Assembly: GCA_029532415.1 (NCBI GenBank)
Contig: JAQOTA010000045.1
Span: 1-64,000 of the forward strand
Length of the DNA: 64,000 nucleotides
Source: Marasmius tenuissimus
Lineage: Eukaryota; Basidiomycota; Agaricomycetes; Agaricales; Marasmiaceae
Reading direction: 5' to 3'
The notes below the pieces were generated by a model. It was given only the letters and a program-made list of their open reading frames with translations, was not told the DNA's origin and made no database searches. Positions 1 through 8,400 of this stretch are shown here, one piece after another. Each line of letters opens with the position of its first letter. Position 1 is the stretch's first letter. The translations under genes and the position numbers were made by a program.

Positions 1-315
1 GTTACGAGGGGTATATCATTTTCTTCATCCATGATATCTTATCTATGACTCTGATATGATTATTTATCAGATCGCAGTATTATTTATCAGACCACAGTAT
101 TCGCAGTAGTTCGCAGTATGTACGCAGCCTCTGATCGCAGTATTTATAACAGTTCGCAGTATGTACGCAGTTCTAGCCTTAGTATTTATACTTGTACAGT
201 AGAAGGTCTTGCTCTTCAGCTTGACCTTACAACTCAATCTCACATTCACAACACCAGAACCAAGACAGGTCGATAACTCAGTATTGAGCTTACGTTGTGA
301 ACACCAGTCATAACA
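1..315 (+). repeat. Left LTR (5' end clipped by window)
   Basis: Matches the right LTR 6355-6671 almost base for base and ends TAACA, the inverted partner of the TGTTA that opens the right LTR. Contains several short direct repeats around the core CGCAGTAT (70-170), possibly promoter elements. A TATTTATA box lies at 183-190. Four of the six substitutions between the LTRs are CG versus TG or CA, which suggests deamination at CpG sites. Confidence 0.93.
183..229 (+). promoter_or_regulatory. TATA box and presumed transcript start of the retrotransposon
   Basis: TATTTATA at 183-190 is followed about 30 nt later by TTCAGCTTGACCTTA (215-229). That stretch is the exact complement of the primer binding site at 316-330. 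In Tf1 the 5' end of the transcript is itself the primer, so a start near 213-215 is predicted both by TATA spacing and by complementarity. The same box and sequence recur in the right LTR (start sequence 6571-6585). Confidence 0.6.
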
Positions 316-330
316 TAAGGTCAAGCTGAA
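316..330 (+). other. Primer binding site, self-complementary to the LTR
   Basis: Directly abuts the left LTR, where a minus-strand primer site must sit. Its 15 bases TAAGGTCAAGCTGAA are the exact reverse complement of 215-229 within the LTR. It does not begin TGG, as sites pairing with a tRNA CCA end normally do. This fits the self-priming mechanism known for Tf1 and proposed for its relatives. Confidence 0.75.
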
Positions 331-615
331 TACCAGAACAGCCGACTTATCCAAGTTTAGGCTATCCCAACAAATCCAGAAACCAGAACCCCAGAACTGA
401 ACAACAAGATTTCTTTTCGATCCAGAAACCCATCACCAGATACAGAACCCGAATCCCCAGGAACTGTCAGTAATCCCAAAAGCGATAACTGGCCTTTCCT
501 TCCATATCCAGAATATAGAGACGCTTCAGGATCCCCACCAGCAGATTTATTTCAGAACCTTAATTTAGGAAACGATTCAGATATAGACTGGGAGACAGAA
601 TCAACAGAATCAGAA

Positions 616-1614
616 ATGTCAGGACAGACAGGACAAGCAGCAACTGTGAACACCCATGCCAAGGAAATAAAGATCGGCACCCCTAAAGATTTCGATGGTG
701 ATCGCACTAAAACCGAAGAATTCCAAACTGATGTCGACTTATACCTCACGGCAAATGAAGAAATTTATTCAGATGACAAGAAGAAAGTAACCTTCATGCT
801 ATCTTACATGAAAGGAGGACCAGCTGGAAGATGGAAGACAGTACGAATCCAAGAATACGCGAAGATAGGAGGAGTATGGCCGACATATAATGCTTTCAAA
901 GCTACATTCAAGGAAGCATTTGGAGAATCAGATGAAGCAGGGAACGCCTTAAACAAACTTTGGCAACTTCAACAGAACAAAGACACAGCTGATGATTACG
1001 TCTCCAAGTTTGAAACATTAGCAGCTAAATCTGGAGTCAGCAATGACACAGCTTTAATTGACTATTTCGTACGAGGACTCAACGAATGGATCAGAGATAG
1101 GATGTATGAAAGAGAAGAAATGCCAACTACTCTTGCATCTTGGAAGACAATCGTCAAAAGGATGGACAACAATAAGAGGAGAGGGAAAGGAATAGCCAGC
1201 TATCTCAGCAGCACAGTATCCAAACCAAAACCTCAATTCATCCCGAACTATCAAACCCAACGAGATCCGAATGCTATGGACGTTGATCAAATTCATATCG
1301 ATCGGCTTAGCCCAGCTCAAACACAAGAATATTACCAGAAAGGACTTTGTTTCAGATGTGGCCGACAAGGACACATCGGAAGAAACTGTCCCAACCGACA
1401 GAGACAATATCAGAACAGATCCCAATACCAGAACCCACGACCCCAGTATCAGAATATGAAACCAAACAATAAGGTCCTTGTGACTATTCCAAAGGCAGAA
1501 GCAGACAAGATGAAACCCAGTGGATATACTCAGATCAGATCAATCTATCAGGAGATGACTGACAAACAAAGAGAAGAATTTCATAACAAGGTAGAGGAGG
1601 AGGGTTTTATGTAA
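616..1614 (+). CDS. gag: Gag capsid/nucleocapsid polyprotein of the chromovirus
   Basis: 332 aa. Packages element RNA and forms the virus-like particle in the cytoplasm. Residues about 20-185 have the helical retrotransposon Gag pattern (KDFDGDR, WQLQQ, DYVSKFE, YFVRGL). A DPNAMDVD stretch precedes one CCHC zinc knuckle, C245-X2-C248-X4-H253-X4-C258, followed by an Arg/Gln-rich tail, the usual nucleocapsid layout. The first ATG of the frame is 616, but the frame is open upstream from 361 and reads as a Pro/Ser/Glu-rich protein, so translation may start earlier through splicing or an ATG this copy lost. Stop TAA at 1612-1614, six bases after the slippery site 1602-1608. Confidence 0.92.
   Translation: MSGQTGQAATVNTHAKEIKIGTPKDFDGDRTKTEEFQTDVDLYLTANEEIYSDDKKKVTFMLSYMKGGPAGRWKTVRIQEYAKIGGVWPTYNAFKATFKEAFGESDEAGNALNKLWQLQQNKDTADDYVSKFETLAAKSGVSNDTALIDYFVRGLNEWIRDRMYEREEMPTTLASWKTIVKRMDNNKRRGKGIASYLSSTVSKPKPQFIPNYQTQRDPNAMDVDQIHIDRLSPAQTQEYYQKGLCFRCGRQGHIGRNCPNRQRQYQNRSQYQNPRPQYQNMKPNNKVLVTIPKAEADKMKPSGYTQIRSIYQEMTDKQREEFHNKVEEEGFM
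1602..1608 (+). other. Canonical -1 ribosomal frameshift heptamer at the gag end
   Basis: GGGTTTT in the phase G GGT TTT relative to gag, i.e. X XXY YYZ. One codon (ATG) and then the gag stop follow. Slipping back one base moves the ribosome into the frame carrying protease and RT. Position, phase and direction are all what a programmed -1 shift needs. I did not identify a convincing downstream pseudoknot by eye. Confidence 0.6.
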
Positions 1615-2435
1615 GGCAGACTGAATCAACGTCATCTCTGCCAACTTCCGTATCTATTTCCAATCTAACTGTAGCGACTGTTGACCAACACTAAATACAT
1701 ATTCCCGTATTTATAAAGATTGGAAATGGAGAATCCGTCGACACTAACGCACTTATAGATTCAGGAGCAGGAGGAACTTTCATTGATCGAGAGTTCGTGA
1801 AAAAACACCAAATAAACACAAAACTACTTGAAAAACCGATCAAGGTATTCAATGTAGATGGGACCCGGAACAAGACCGGAATGATCTGCAGATCCGCTTC
1901 ACTCGATGTCACAATAGGAGGAACAGAAATGCAAATTCAGTTTCTTGTCTCTGGATTAGGAAAGGAAGAAATAATCCTTGGACTCCCTTGGCTAAGGAAA
2001 CGAAATCCTCGGATCGATTGGGCAAAGGGTACGTTATTTTTTCTGAATAATCCATTAACGTTTCGAAGCAGGCAGGAAAGATCCGATATCAGTATCTGAA
2101 CCTTTCAGGAACTCAAGGATCAAGTAACACCAGAAGTTCATATCAGAGCCAAGACAACGGTATCACAAGAATTAGCGCAAAAGAAAGATCAGGGTAAAAG
2201 GTCTATAGAAGAACTAATTCCAGAATATCTTTCAGAATACAAAGAACGATTCGAGAAAAAGGCAGCAGAACGATTTCCCGAATCAAGAGCTTATGATCAT
2301 GCAATCGACTTCAAACCAGGGTTTATGCCAACAGGATGTAAAATCTACCCTATGACGCCAAAAGAACAAGAATTACAAGATGAATTCTTAAAGGAAAACC
2401 TTTGAAAAGGGTATATCCGACCGTCCAAATCACCA
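1608..2435 (+). pseudogene. pol: Broken protease and N-terminal RT segment of pol
   Basis: The -1 frame entered at 1608 carries a linker, then an aspartic protease with active-site core LIDSGAGGTFID (codons about 1752-1787) and the ILGLPWL motif near 1974. RT begins with the conserved GYIRPSKSP stretch near 2412. Three in-frame stops interrupt it: TAA at 1692, TGA at 2097 and TGA at 2403. Each could arise by one C-to-T change (from CAA, CGA and CGA), in line with the CpG decay seen between the LTRs. The reading frame is otherwise continuous, so these look like point mutations, not rearrangement. A protease ORF begins only after the first stop and ends at 2099. Confidence 0.85.
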
Positions 2436-5123
2436 ATGGCTTCCCCGTTCTTTTTTGTGTCAAAGAAGGAACAAGGAGCCTTTCAACCATGCCAAGACTA
2501 CAGAAAACTAAATGAAGGGACGATTCGGAATACCTATCCATTACCACTAATCACCGATTTGATGGACAAGCTAAAGGGCGCAACAATATTTTCAAAAATG
2601 GACCTCAGAAATGGATACAACAATATTCGAATCAAAGACGGAGATCAATGGAAGGCGGCATTCAAAACAAACAAAGGATTGTACGAACCCATGGTAATGT
2701 TTTTTGGACTAAGCAATTCTCCAGCTACGTTCCAAGCCTTCATGGATGATATTTTTAGTGATATGATTGATGAAGGATGGATGGTAATCTATATGGATGA
2801 CATACTGATCTTTTCATCAGACGAAAAAATGCACAAAATCCGAACAAAACGAGTCCTTCAAAGACTGAAGAAACATGACTTATATCTGAAACCGGAAAAA
2901 TGTAAGTTCGATGTGCAAGAAGTCGACTTTCTCGGAATGATTATTAGACCTGGAATCATTTCTATGGACCCGGTTAAACTTGCAGGGATCAAGGAATGGA
3001 AGGAGCCAACAACGGTGAAAGGGGTCAGATCTTTCTTAGGGTTTGGGAATTTCTACCGAAAATTTATTGGACGGTATGCGGAGATTGCAAAACCACTGAA
3101 TGATCTAACAAAAAAGGATACCAAATTCAAATGGAACGAAGAAGCTGATTGGGCGTTTAAACTACTAAAACAGAAGTTTTTAGAAGAACCAGTATTACGG
3201 ATGCCGGATGTAAATCGCCCGTTCGTAATAGAGGCCGATGCTTCTAAATGGGCAACAGGAGCAGTGCTGAAACAACAAGATGAACACGGAGATTGGCACC
3301 CATGCGGATATCTGTCACATTCTTTCACTCCAACGGAACGGAACTACGAAATCTACGACCGAGAACTACTAGCAATAGTACGAGCACTAGAAACCTGGCG
3401 ACATTATCTTTTAGGATTGAAACATCCGACAACAGTACTATCAGATCACAAAAACCTCACCTATTTCCGATCACATCAAAAACTTAACCGCCGACAAGCT
3501 AGATGGGCTCTGTTCTTATCAGAGTTTGATCTGAAACTTATACATGTACCGGGACACCGAATGGCACAATCCGATGCATTATCAAGAAGAGAGGATTTAA
3601 TACCACTGGAAGACACCGACAACGAAGATATTGTAATGCTACCGGACAAGTTATTCGTAAACGTAATCGATGCGGAACTTCACAGCCTAGTAGCAGAGAA
3701 AACGATGGGAGACGATCTGATGAGTAAAGCTGTGGAAGCATTAAAAACAAGCGGAGCGCCACCAATCAAATCAGCATTATCAGACTGGAAAATCGAAGAC
3801 GGACTTCTCTTTTTCATGGATAAATGCTATGTGCCGAAAGACGAGGAACTCAGAAGAAAGATAACAAAGAAATATCATGATCCACTTCACGCAGGACATC
3901 CAGGACAATACAACACTCTCGAACAAGTTAAACGCGATTACTGGTGGCCCGGAATATACTCTTACATGAAGAAATTCGTGGAAGGATGCGCACTATGCCA
4001 ACAAATGAAAGTCAACACACATCTGACAAAGGCACCGTTAATACCAATACCAGCACCGAAAAATGCATTGCCATTTACAAATCTCACTATGGATCTTATC
4101 ACTGATCTACCAGAAAATGACGGAGATGATTCCTTATTGGTCGTGGTCGACCATGGAGCTACGAAGGGGGTAATTTTAGCACCTTGTCGAAAAACAATCG
4201 ACGCGATAGGAGCAGCTAATCTTCTTCTCGACCATGTCTACAAAAGATTTGGACTACCCAACAAAATTATATCAGACAGAGATCCCAGGTTTGCAGCCAA
4301 TGTGTTCAAAGAACTTGGAAAATTACTTGGAATAAAACTCTCCATGAGTACGGCATATCACCCACAGACTGATGGAGAAACAGAACGAGTCAACCAAGAG
4401 GTGGAAGTCTATCTACGAATGTTCTGCGCTAGATGGCAGCACGATTGGAAAAAGTATCTATCAACGGTGGAATTCACTCACAACAATCGAATTCATTCAG
4501 CTAGGAAACATTCCCCATTTTTCATTATGATGGGATACAACCCACGAGCAATTCCACCAATCATCGAAAAGTCCAATGTTCCAAGTGCAGAAGAAAGACT
4601 CAATGATCTCAAGAAAGTCCGAGATGAAACGTTCGCATTACATGAACTCGTGCGACAAGTAATGATCAATCGTACGCGGAACAAGTATGAACCATTCAAA
4701 GTTGGGCAAAGGGTTTGGTTAGAAGCAAAGAACATCAACTTCGGATACGAAACACGAAAGTTAGCACCAAAACGAGAAGGACCATTCAAAATCGAAGAAG
4801 TTCTAGGACCAGTGACATATCGTCTGACACTGCCAGAACAATGGAAAGTTCATCCAGTGTTTCATGCAAACCTCTTAACCCCATACAAGGAAACAGAGGC
4901 ATATGGAGAGAACTGGACGTACCCGCCACCTGATATCATAGATGGAGAAGAAGAAAACGAGGTAGAATCGATTATCAATCATTGGCCGAAGAAGAAACCC
5001 CGCGAATACCTTGTCACTTGGGTAGGGGAACCATCCTCAGAAAACAAATGGCTTACCGCCAAAGCTCTGAAAAACGCCAAAGAAACTCTTCAAGAGTATA
5101 AAAAGAGGAGACGAATTCGCTGA
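2436..5123 (+). CDS. pol: Pol: reverse transcriptase, RNase H, integrase, chromodomain
   Basis: 895 open codons. Copies the RNA genome to DNA and inserts it. RT: LPLI, KMDLRNGYN (Asp56) and the YMDD box at 119-122. RNase H: ADAS (Asp268), YDREL (Glu310), SDHKNL (Asp337), DALSRR. Integrase zinc finger H481/H488/C518/C521; catalytic Asp553, Asp614 and Glu650 with 35 residues between the last two (DD35E), in TMDL, SDRDPRF and HPQTDGETERVNQ contexts. A GPF/Y-type module (about 779-800) and a chromodomain (about 842-890; VESI, YLV.W.G..SSEN.W) follow; chromodomains direct insertion to marked chromatin. The ATG at 2436 is only the first Met after the last stop; the native protein would be the gag-pol fusion. 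Confidence 0.95.
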   Translation: MASPFFFVSKKEQGAFQPCQDYRKLNEGTIRNTYPLPLITDLMDKLKGATIFSKMDLRNGYNNIRIKDGDQWKAAFKTNKGLYEPMVMFFGLSNSPATFQAFMDDIFSDMIDEGWMVIYMDDILIFSSDEKMHKIRTKRVLQRLKKHDLYLKPEKCKFDVQEVDFLGMIIRPGIISMDPVKLAGIKEWKEPTTVKGVRSFLGFGNFYRKFIGRYAEIAKPLNDLTKKDTKFKWNEEADWAFKLLKQKFLEEPVLRMPDVNRPFVIEADASKWATGAVLKQQDEHGDWHPCGYLSHSFTPTERNYEIYDRELLAIVRALETWRHYLLGLKHPTTVLSDHKNLTYFRSHQKLNRRQARWALFLSEFDLKLIHVPGHRMAQSDALSRREDLIPLEDTDNEDIVMLPDKLFVNVIDAELHSLVAEKTMGDDLMSKAVEALKTSGAPPIKSALSDWKIEDGLLFFMDKCYVPKDEELRRKITKKYHDPLHAGHPGQYNTLEQVKRDYWWPGIYSYMKKFVEGCALCQQMKVNTHLTKAPLIPIPAPKNALPFTNLTMDLITDLPENDGDDSLLVVVDHGATKGVILAPCRKTIDAIGAANLLLDHVYKRFGLPNKIISDRDPRFAANVFKELGKLLGIKLSMSTAYHPQTDGETERVNQEVEVYLRMFCARWQHDWKKYLSTVEFTHNNRIHSARKHSPFFIMMGYNPRAIPPIIEKSNVPSAEERLNDLKKVRDETFALHELVRQVMINRTRNKYEPFKVGQRVWLEAKNINFGYETRKLAPKREGPFKIEEVLGPVTYRLTLPEQWKVHPVFHANLLTPYKETEAYGENWTYPPPDIIDGEEENEVESIINHWPKKKPREYLVTWVGEPSSENKWLTAKALKNAKETLQEYKKRRRIR

Positions 5124-5164
5124 AGAAATCATCCAATCACTCATCCTCATAACAATATATCACT

Positions 5165-6277
5165 ATGGTCTCTGTTAACGCAGCAGCATCTACCTCACAG
5201 ACTTACGAAACTCAGCTTCGCACAGTACTTCGTCAACGAGTACCACCACCACCAGCCTACCTTGACTACCCTCAAAACCTTGACTTCAACCTCTCCCTAC
5301 ACCAACCTATTAACGACAATTCCTCTCACAATGACATGCCTTCCCTTATAGACCAACTTCAGTATCCTTCCCGAACACTCATTAACCTCGCCAATGGCAA
5401 CAACATCGAAGCAATACTCATGAACTCCGACTATGACGAACTCGTTACAGATCACCTCCAGAACCATAAACATCTCATTTTCTTCGCCCGTACTTTCTAT
5501 GATCTACGATGGGAGCATACAAAACTAGTCGAACATGTTCAAGGACTTCGAGAAAGCTTGGGAACGTTAGCCGAAAACGCTCTCAACTTTGGGATGCTCG
5601 AACAAATCAAAATCGGAGAAGAACATCGAATCACAGAAGAAATCAACAGAGTTAATGAAGAGAAGAGATTCAAGGGGAAGATGGTAGTAAAAGAAGAACG
5701 AGAGGAAGGAGAAGTTTCGTCCACAGCAGCCGAACCACCCACAGCGGTAGAAACCGCTCCCATTCCTATTCCACCCCCTATCATCACTGATCGAATGGTA
5801 GAAAATGTCATTGTGTCAGCAATAGGACATTTACGATACCAACCACCTCCAATTCAAACTAACGACCTGAGACCGAATGCTCCCACACCCAACCGACAAC
5901 GAAATCGTCCTAGAGGACCACGAGGAGGATCTCGACGAAGCTCACAATCATCTATCAATTCGAATCGCTCCGCACCAGTTTCCCTTCCTAACAGACCCAA
6001 TCAACGACAAACTGTTAGAACACGAGTCAGACCATCAAGAAGACCCAGCTCGCGAGACACATGTTTCAGCTGTAATGGGTTCGGACATTTCGCTCATTCC
6101 TGCAGTACATGGGTTTGCAATTACTGCAACCGACGATCTCCGGGGCATTATCCTTCTACCTGCCCTCAACGACCTTTCCTACAACCGCGCCAACCTAACG
6201 TCCCTGACTCTGATTATGACAATGATTACGACAATGTTACAGCGTCTAATATTTGTGATGAACCAGTTCAGTTCTGA
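5165..6277 (+). CDS. Third ORF of the retrotransposon: coiled-coil, basic, two zinc knuckles
   Basis: 370 aa, starting 41 bp after the pol stop and ending 70 bp before the right LTR, the position env has in retroviruses. No signal peptide or membrane segment, so not an envelope. Residues about 100-185 are charged and helical and could form a coiled coil (HTKLVEHVQ, EEINRVNEEKRF). A Pro-rich linker and a strongly basic Arg/Pro/Ser region (about 243-297) lead to two zinc knuckles: C300-X2-C303-X4-H308-X4-C313, and the unusual C318-X2-C321-X6-H328-X4-C333. The tail is acidic. It looks like a second, Gag-like nucleic-acid binding protein. The frame is intact although pol is broken. I do not recognise a named family. 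Confidence 0.85.
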   Translation: MVSVNAAASTSQTYETQLRTVLRQRVPPPPAYLDYPQNLDFNLSLHQPINDNSSHNDMPSLIDQLQYPSRTLINLANGNNIEAILMNSDYDELVTDHLQNHKHLIFFARTFYDLRWEHTKLVEHVQGLRESLGTLAENALNFGMLEQIKIGEEHRITEEINRVNEEKRFKGKMVVKEEREEGEVSSTAAEPPTAVETAPIPIPPPIITDRMVENVIVSAIGHLRYQPPPIQTNDLRPNAPTPNRQRNRPRGPRGGSRRSSQSSINSNRSAPVSLPNRPNQRQTVRTRVRPSRRPSSRDTCFSCNGFGHFAHSCSTWVCNYCNRRSPGHYPSTCPQRPFLQPRQPNVPDSDYDNDYDNVTASNICDEPVQF

Positions 6278-6334
6278 TAGATGGGAAATTGGATTTAGGA
6301 TGGCTATACGAAATTGAATGTGGACATTCAATAT

Positions 6335-6347
6335 AAAGACGGGGTAA
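6335..6347 (+). other. Candidate polypurine tract
   Basis: AAAGACGGGGTAA directly before the right LTR. One C and one T interrupt the purines, so it is a weak match, but this is where plus-strand synthesis must be primed. Confidence 0.45.
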
Positions 6348-6671
6348 TGTTACAGTTACGAAAGGGGTATATCATTTTCTTCATCCATGATATCTTATCT
6401 ATGACTCTGATACGGTTATTTATCTGATCACAGTATTATTTATCAGACCACAGTATTTGCAGTAGTTCACAGTATGTACGCAGCCTCTGATCGCAGTATT
6501 TATAACAGTTCGCAGTATGTACGCAGTTCTAGCCTTAGTATTTATACTTGTACAGTAGAAGGTCTTGCTCTTCAGCTTGACCTTACAACTCAATCTCACA
6601 TTCACAACACCAGAACCAAGACAGGTCGATAACTCAGTATTGAGCTTACGTTGTGAACACCAGTCATAACA
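6348..6671 (+). repeat. Right LTR (complete, 324 bp)
   Basis: Runs from TGTTAC to GTCATAACA with short inverted ends, and matches 1-315 closely. Carries the same TATA box and the TTCAGCTTGACCTTA start sequence at 6571-6585. The window's first base corresponds to about 6355. Confidence 0.92.
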
Positions 6672-6930
6672 ATATGTGGTTGACTGTCTACATTTGCCAC
6701 AGACCGTTTATTCGCGTCGAATTCTGGAACCAGCGGGGCTTGAACTTGAGGTGTCAGACGTTGGTTTCCTCGTGTCGGAGGTGGGATTGTAAGGGATGCC
6801 AGAGCACGGTGGATTATAGAATATAAAAATCCACCCTTCACGCACAAGGACATGTGATCTGTAGCTTTTCTAGTCCTATATCCTAGCTACGTCCAAACGT
6901 AGCCTTTTAGCGGTACGCTTTCGTTGAATG
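6672..6930 (+). pseudogene. Y block, copy 0: 3' remnant truncated by the retrotransposon
   Basis: The bases right after the LTR resemble the last exon of Y in the other copies: TCGAATTCTGGAACCAGCGGGG here against the TGTTCTGAGACCGGCGGAGC region near 15260. The downstream part 6800-6930 (tandem TCCACCC...CACGC..., then GTGATCTGTAGCTT) matches 63835-63960. So the retrotransposon appears to sit in the final exon of a Y copy whose 5' part lies to the left of the window. Confidence 0.5.
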
Positions 6931-8400
6931 GTTCATCGCTTCGTACGAAGTTCAAGTGTGCTCAGTTCGACGTGACCTGTCGAGTCTTGATTTGATTGGT
7001 CGAACGGTGGTCGTTGTGGACATGTAGGCGAATACGTTGATATCCCTGCTCGAGTGTAACACTGTGCAGGTTTCAATGACTTGAATACCCTCGTTGAAGT
7101 AGTGTACAAAGGAGGAGGTCGCCTTGAATGCAGCGTCACTTATGTGGCCGTTTAGAGCACTCAAAAGCGTCGGTTTCGTGAGGAACCGAGTCCTGGTCAA
7201 AGCGGTAATGATCCTGTAGTGTATCCTAATCAAGCAAGATGAATGGTTCAACGTGGGATAGATGTTTCGTTCGCTCAGCCTCTGTGAGTGTGTGGAGAAA
7301 GGGATTGCGATATACGAGTAATGGAAGGAAGGACTATCAGGATGATTCAAACCATGAAGTAAAGGACAAAGAGGCAGATGCATGCAATATGCGGAATAGC
7401 TAGGGAGACAGAGAAGCGAGAAGTGGGAAGCGATATGATGCAACTTGCCTAGAACACAGTCCTCAGGCCTCAGTAATGTAGTAATGCAGGTCGGCGTCTG
7501 ATTCGTACCCTTGCCCATCTCTTTGCCCTAGATTCCAGCCCTCAATCTGACCCAATGACCATGATTCCGCACGCTTGAGTCATCATAGCCGTATATTCCG
7601 GAGCCAATCAGTATCGCAAGGCCCGTGATAATGGAACTGCAAACGCCAGGGTAAAATTGCGGCCCATGTTCTCACAAAGATGGTCGTCATCCCATCGACT
7701 GTCCTCGTTGACAGTTTGTAACTCTTCTTGACAACAAATGGGGAGTTTGATTGAGGCTGAGTAACAGCTGCAGCGTGCAAGATGGGGAGAGTGGGTGCAA
7801 TGTGGCACCTCAGGGAGAAACTGACCTAATTTCCCCCCCAACGCTAGTATTCATCTCAAAGGAGAGGGGCGAGGGCATGGCAAGTTATGGTGAGGGACGA
7901 TCCTTGATAACACAGCATTGTTTGGGTCATCTTTGCCGTGGAGTCTTTGAAGAGGGGGAAGGAAGATGGTTTCCCGCTTGATGTTTTCAAGCCCCACTAG
8001 GAGCGTCCAGTCCGCAGATGATCAGGGCTTTGAGGTCTTGACGTGGCAGCCTGGATGCAATGAGACGTTCGATTCCGCTGCAGTTGAGTAGATACTACAA
8101 AAGCAGAAGGAGAGACTGTATAGGTTGATATCTCTAGGGTTATGAGAAAGGATGTGAGATGTTGTTGGCCAGTGAAAGGAGCACGGCTGACGATATTGTG
8201 CGCGGCCAGGACCACGTCGGATGAGGGTTGGAGTGAGAGGTTTGGTAATGGGCGCTTAGTGTGCGTGTCTCTTTCTCTTCTCCTCATGCCCGCTATCTCA
8301 ACGAACCTCACAGGCGCATCTGACGAAAGCATTTGACTCCGAGTACAGTCTTTGAACAGTATGTGCTGCATGTGCTAAGCTTCGAATATTTGGATGCTCA
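6931..8400. repeat. Z block, copy 0
   Basis: Diverged repeat also seen at 15400-16900, 38680-40000, 51680-52900, 55100-55560 and from 63930. Shared landmarks are a GTTGCGGATGGGTC-like stretch, a TACAGAG.AG.AGGCCGC stretch and AATGCAGTATA. At 7440-7530 it matches 55460-55550. The longest open frame (minus, 6952-7518, 188 codons) is not conserved between copies, and I could not build a gene, so I treat Z as intergenic or decayed sequence. Confidence 0.4.

Larger units (their letters stand above)
1..6671 (+). mobile_element. Ty3/Gypsy chromovirus LTR retrotransposon (Tf1/sushi-like)
   Basis: A complete LTR element apart from about 7 bases missing at the window edge. Order: left LTR 1-315, primer binding site 316-330, gag 616-1614, protease and RT start (broken), RT-RNase H-integrase-chromodomain to 5123, an extra zinc-knuckle ORF 5165-6277, weak purine tract, right LTR 6348-6671. 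The RT-RNase H-integrase order places it in Ty3/Gypsy; the C-terminal chromodomain makes it a chromovirus. The two LTRs differ by about six substitutions and a 2-nt indel over 315 bp, so insertion is fairly recent. Three in-frame stops at the start of pol mean this copy is probably not autonomous. The left target duplication is outside the window, so it cannot be checked; the right flank begins ATATG. Confidence 0.95.

Noticed and set aside
5165..6277. Envelope gene in the retrotransposon
   Set aside because: Position fits, but there is no signal peptide, transmembrane segment or cleavage site; zinc knuckles point to nucleic-acid binding.
8142..8336. Plus-strand frame in Z copy 0 as a gene
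   Set aside because: Not conserved in frame in the other Z copies and without motif.
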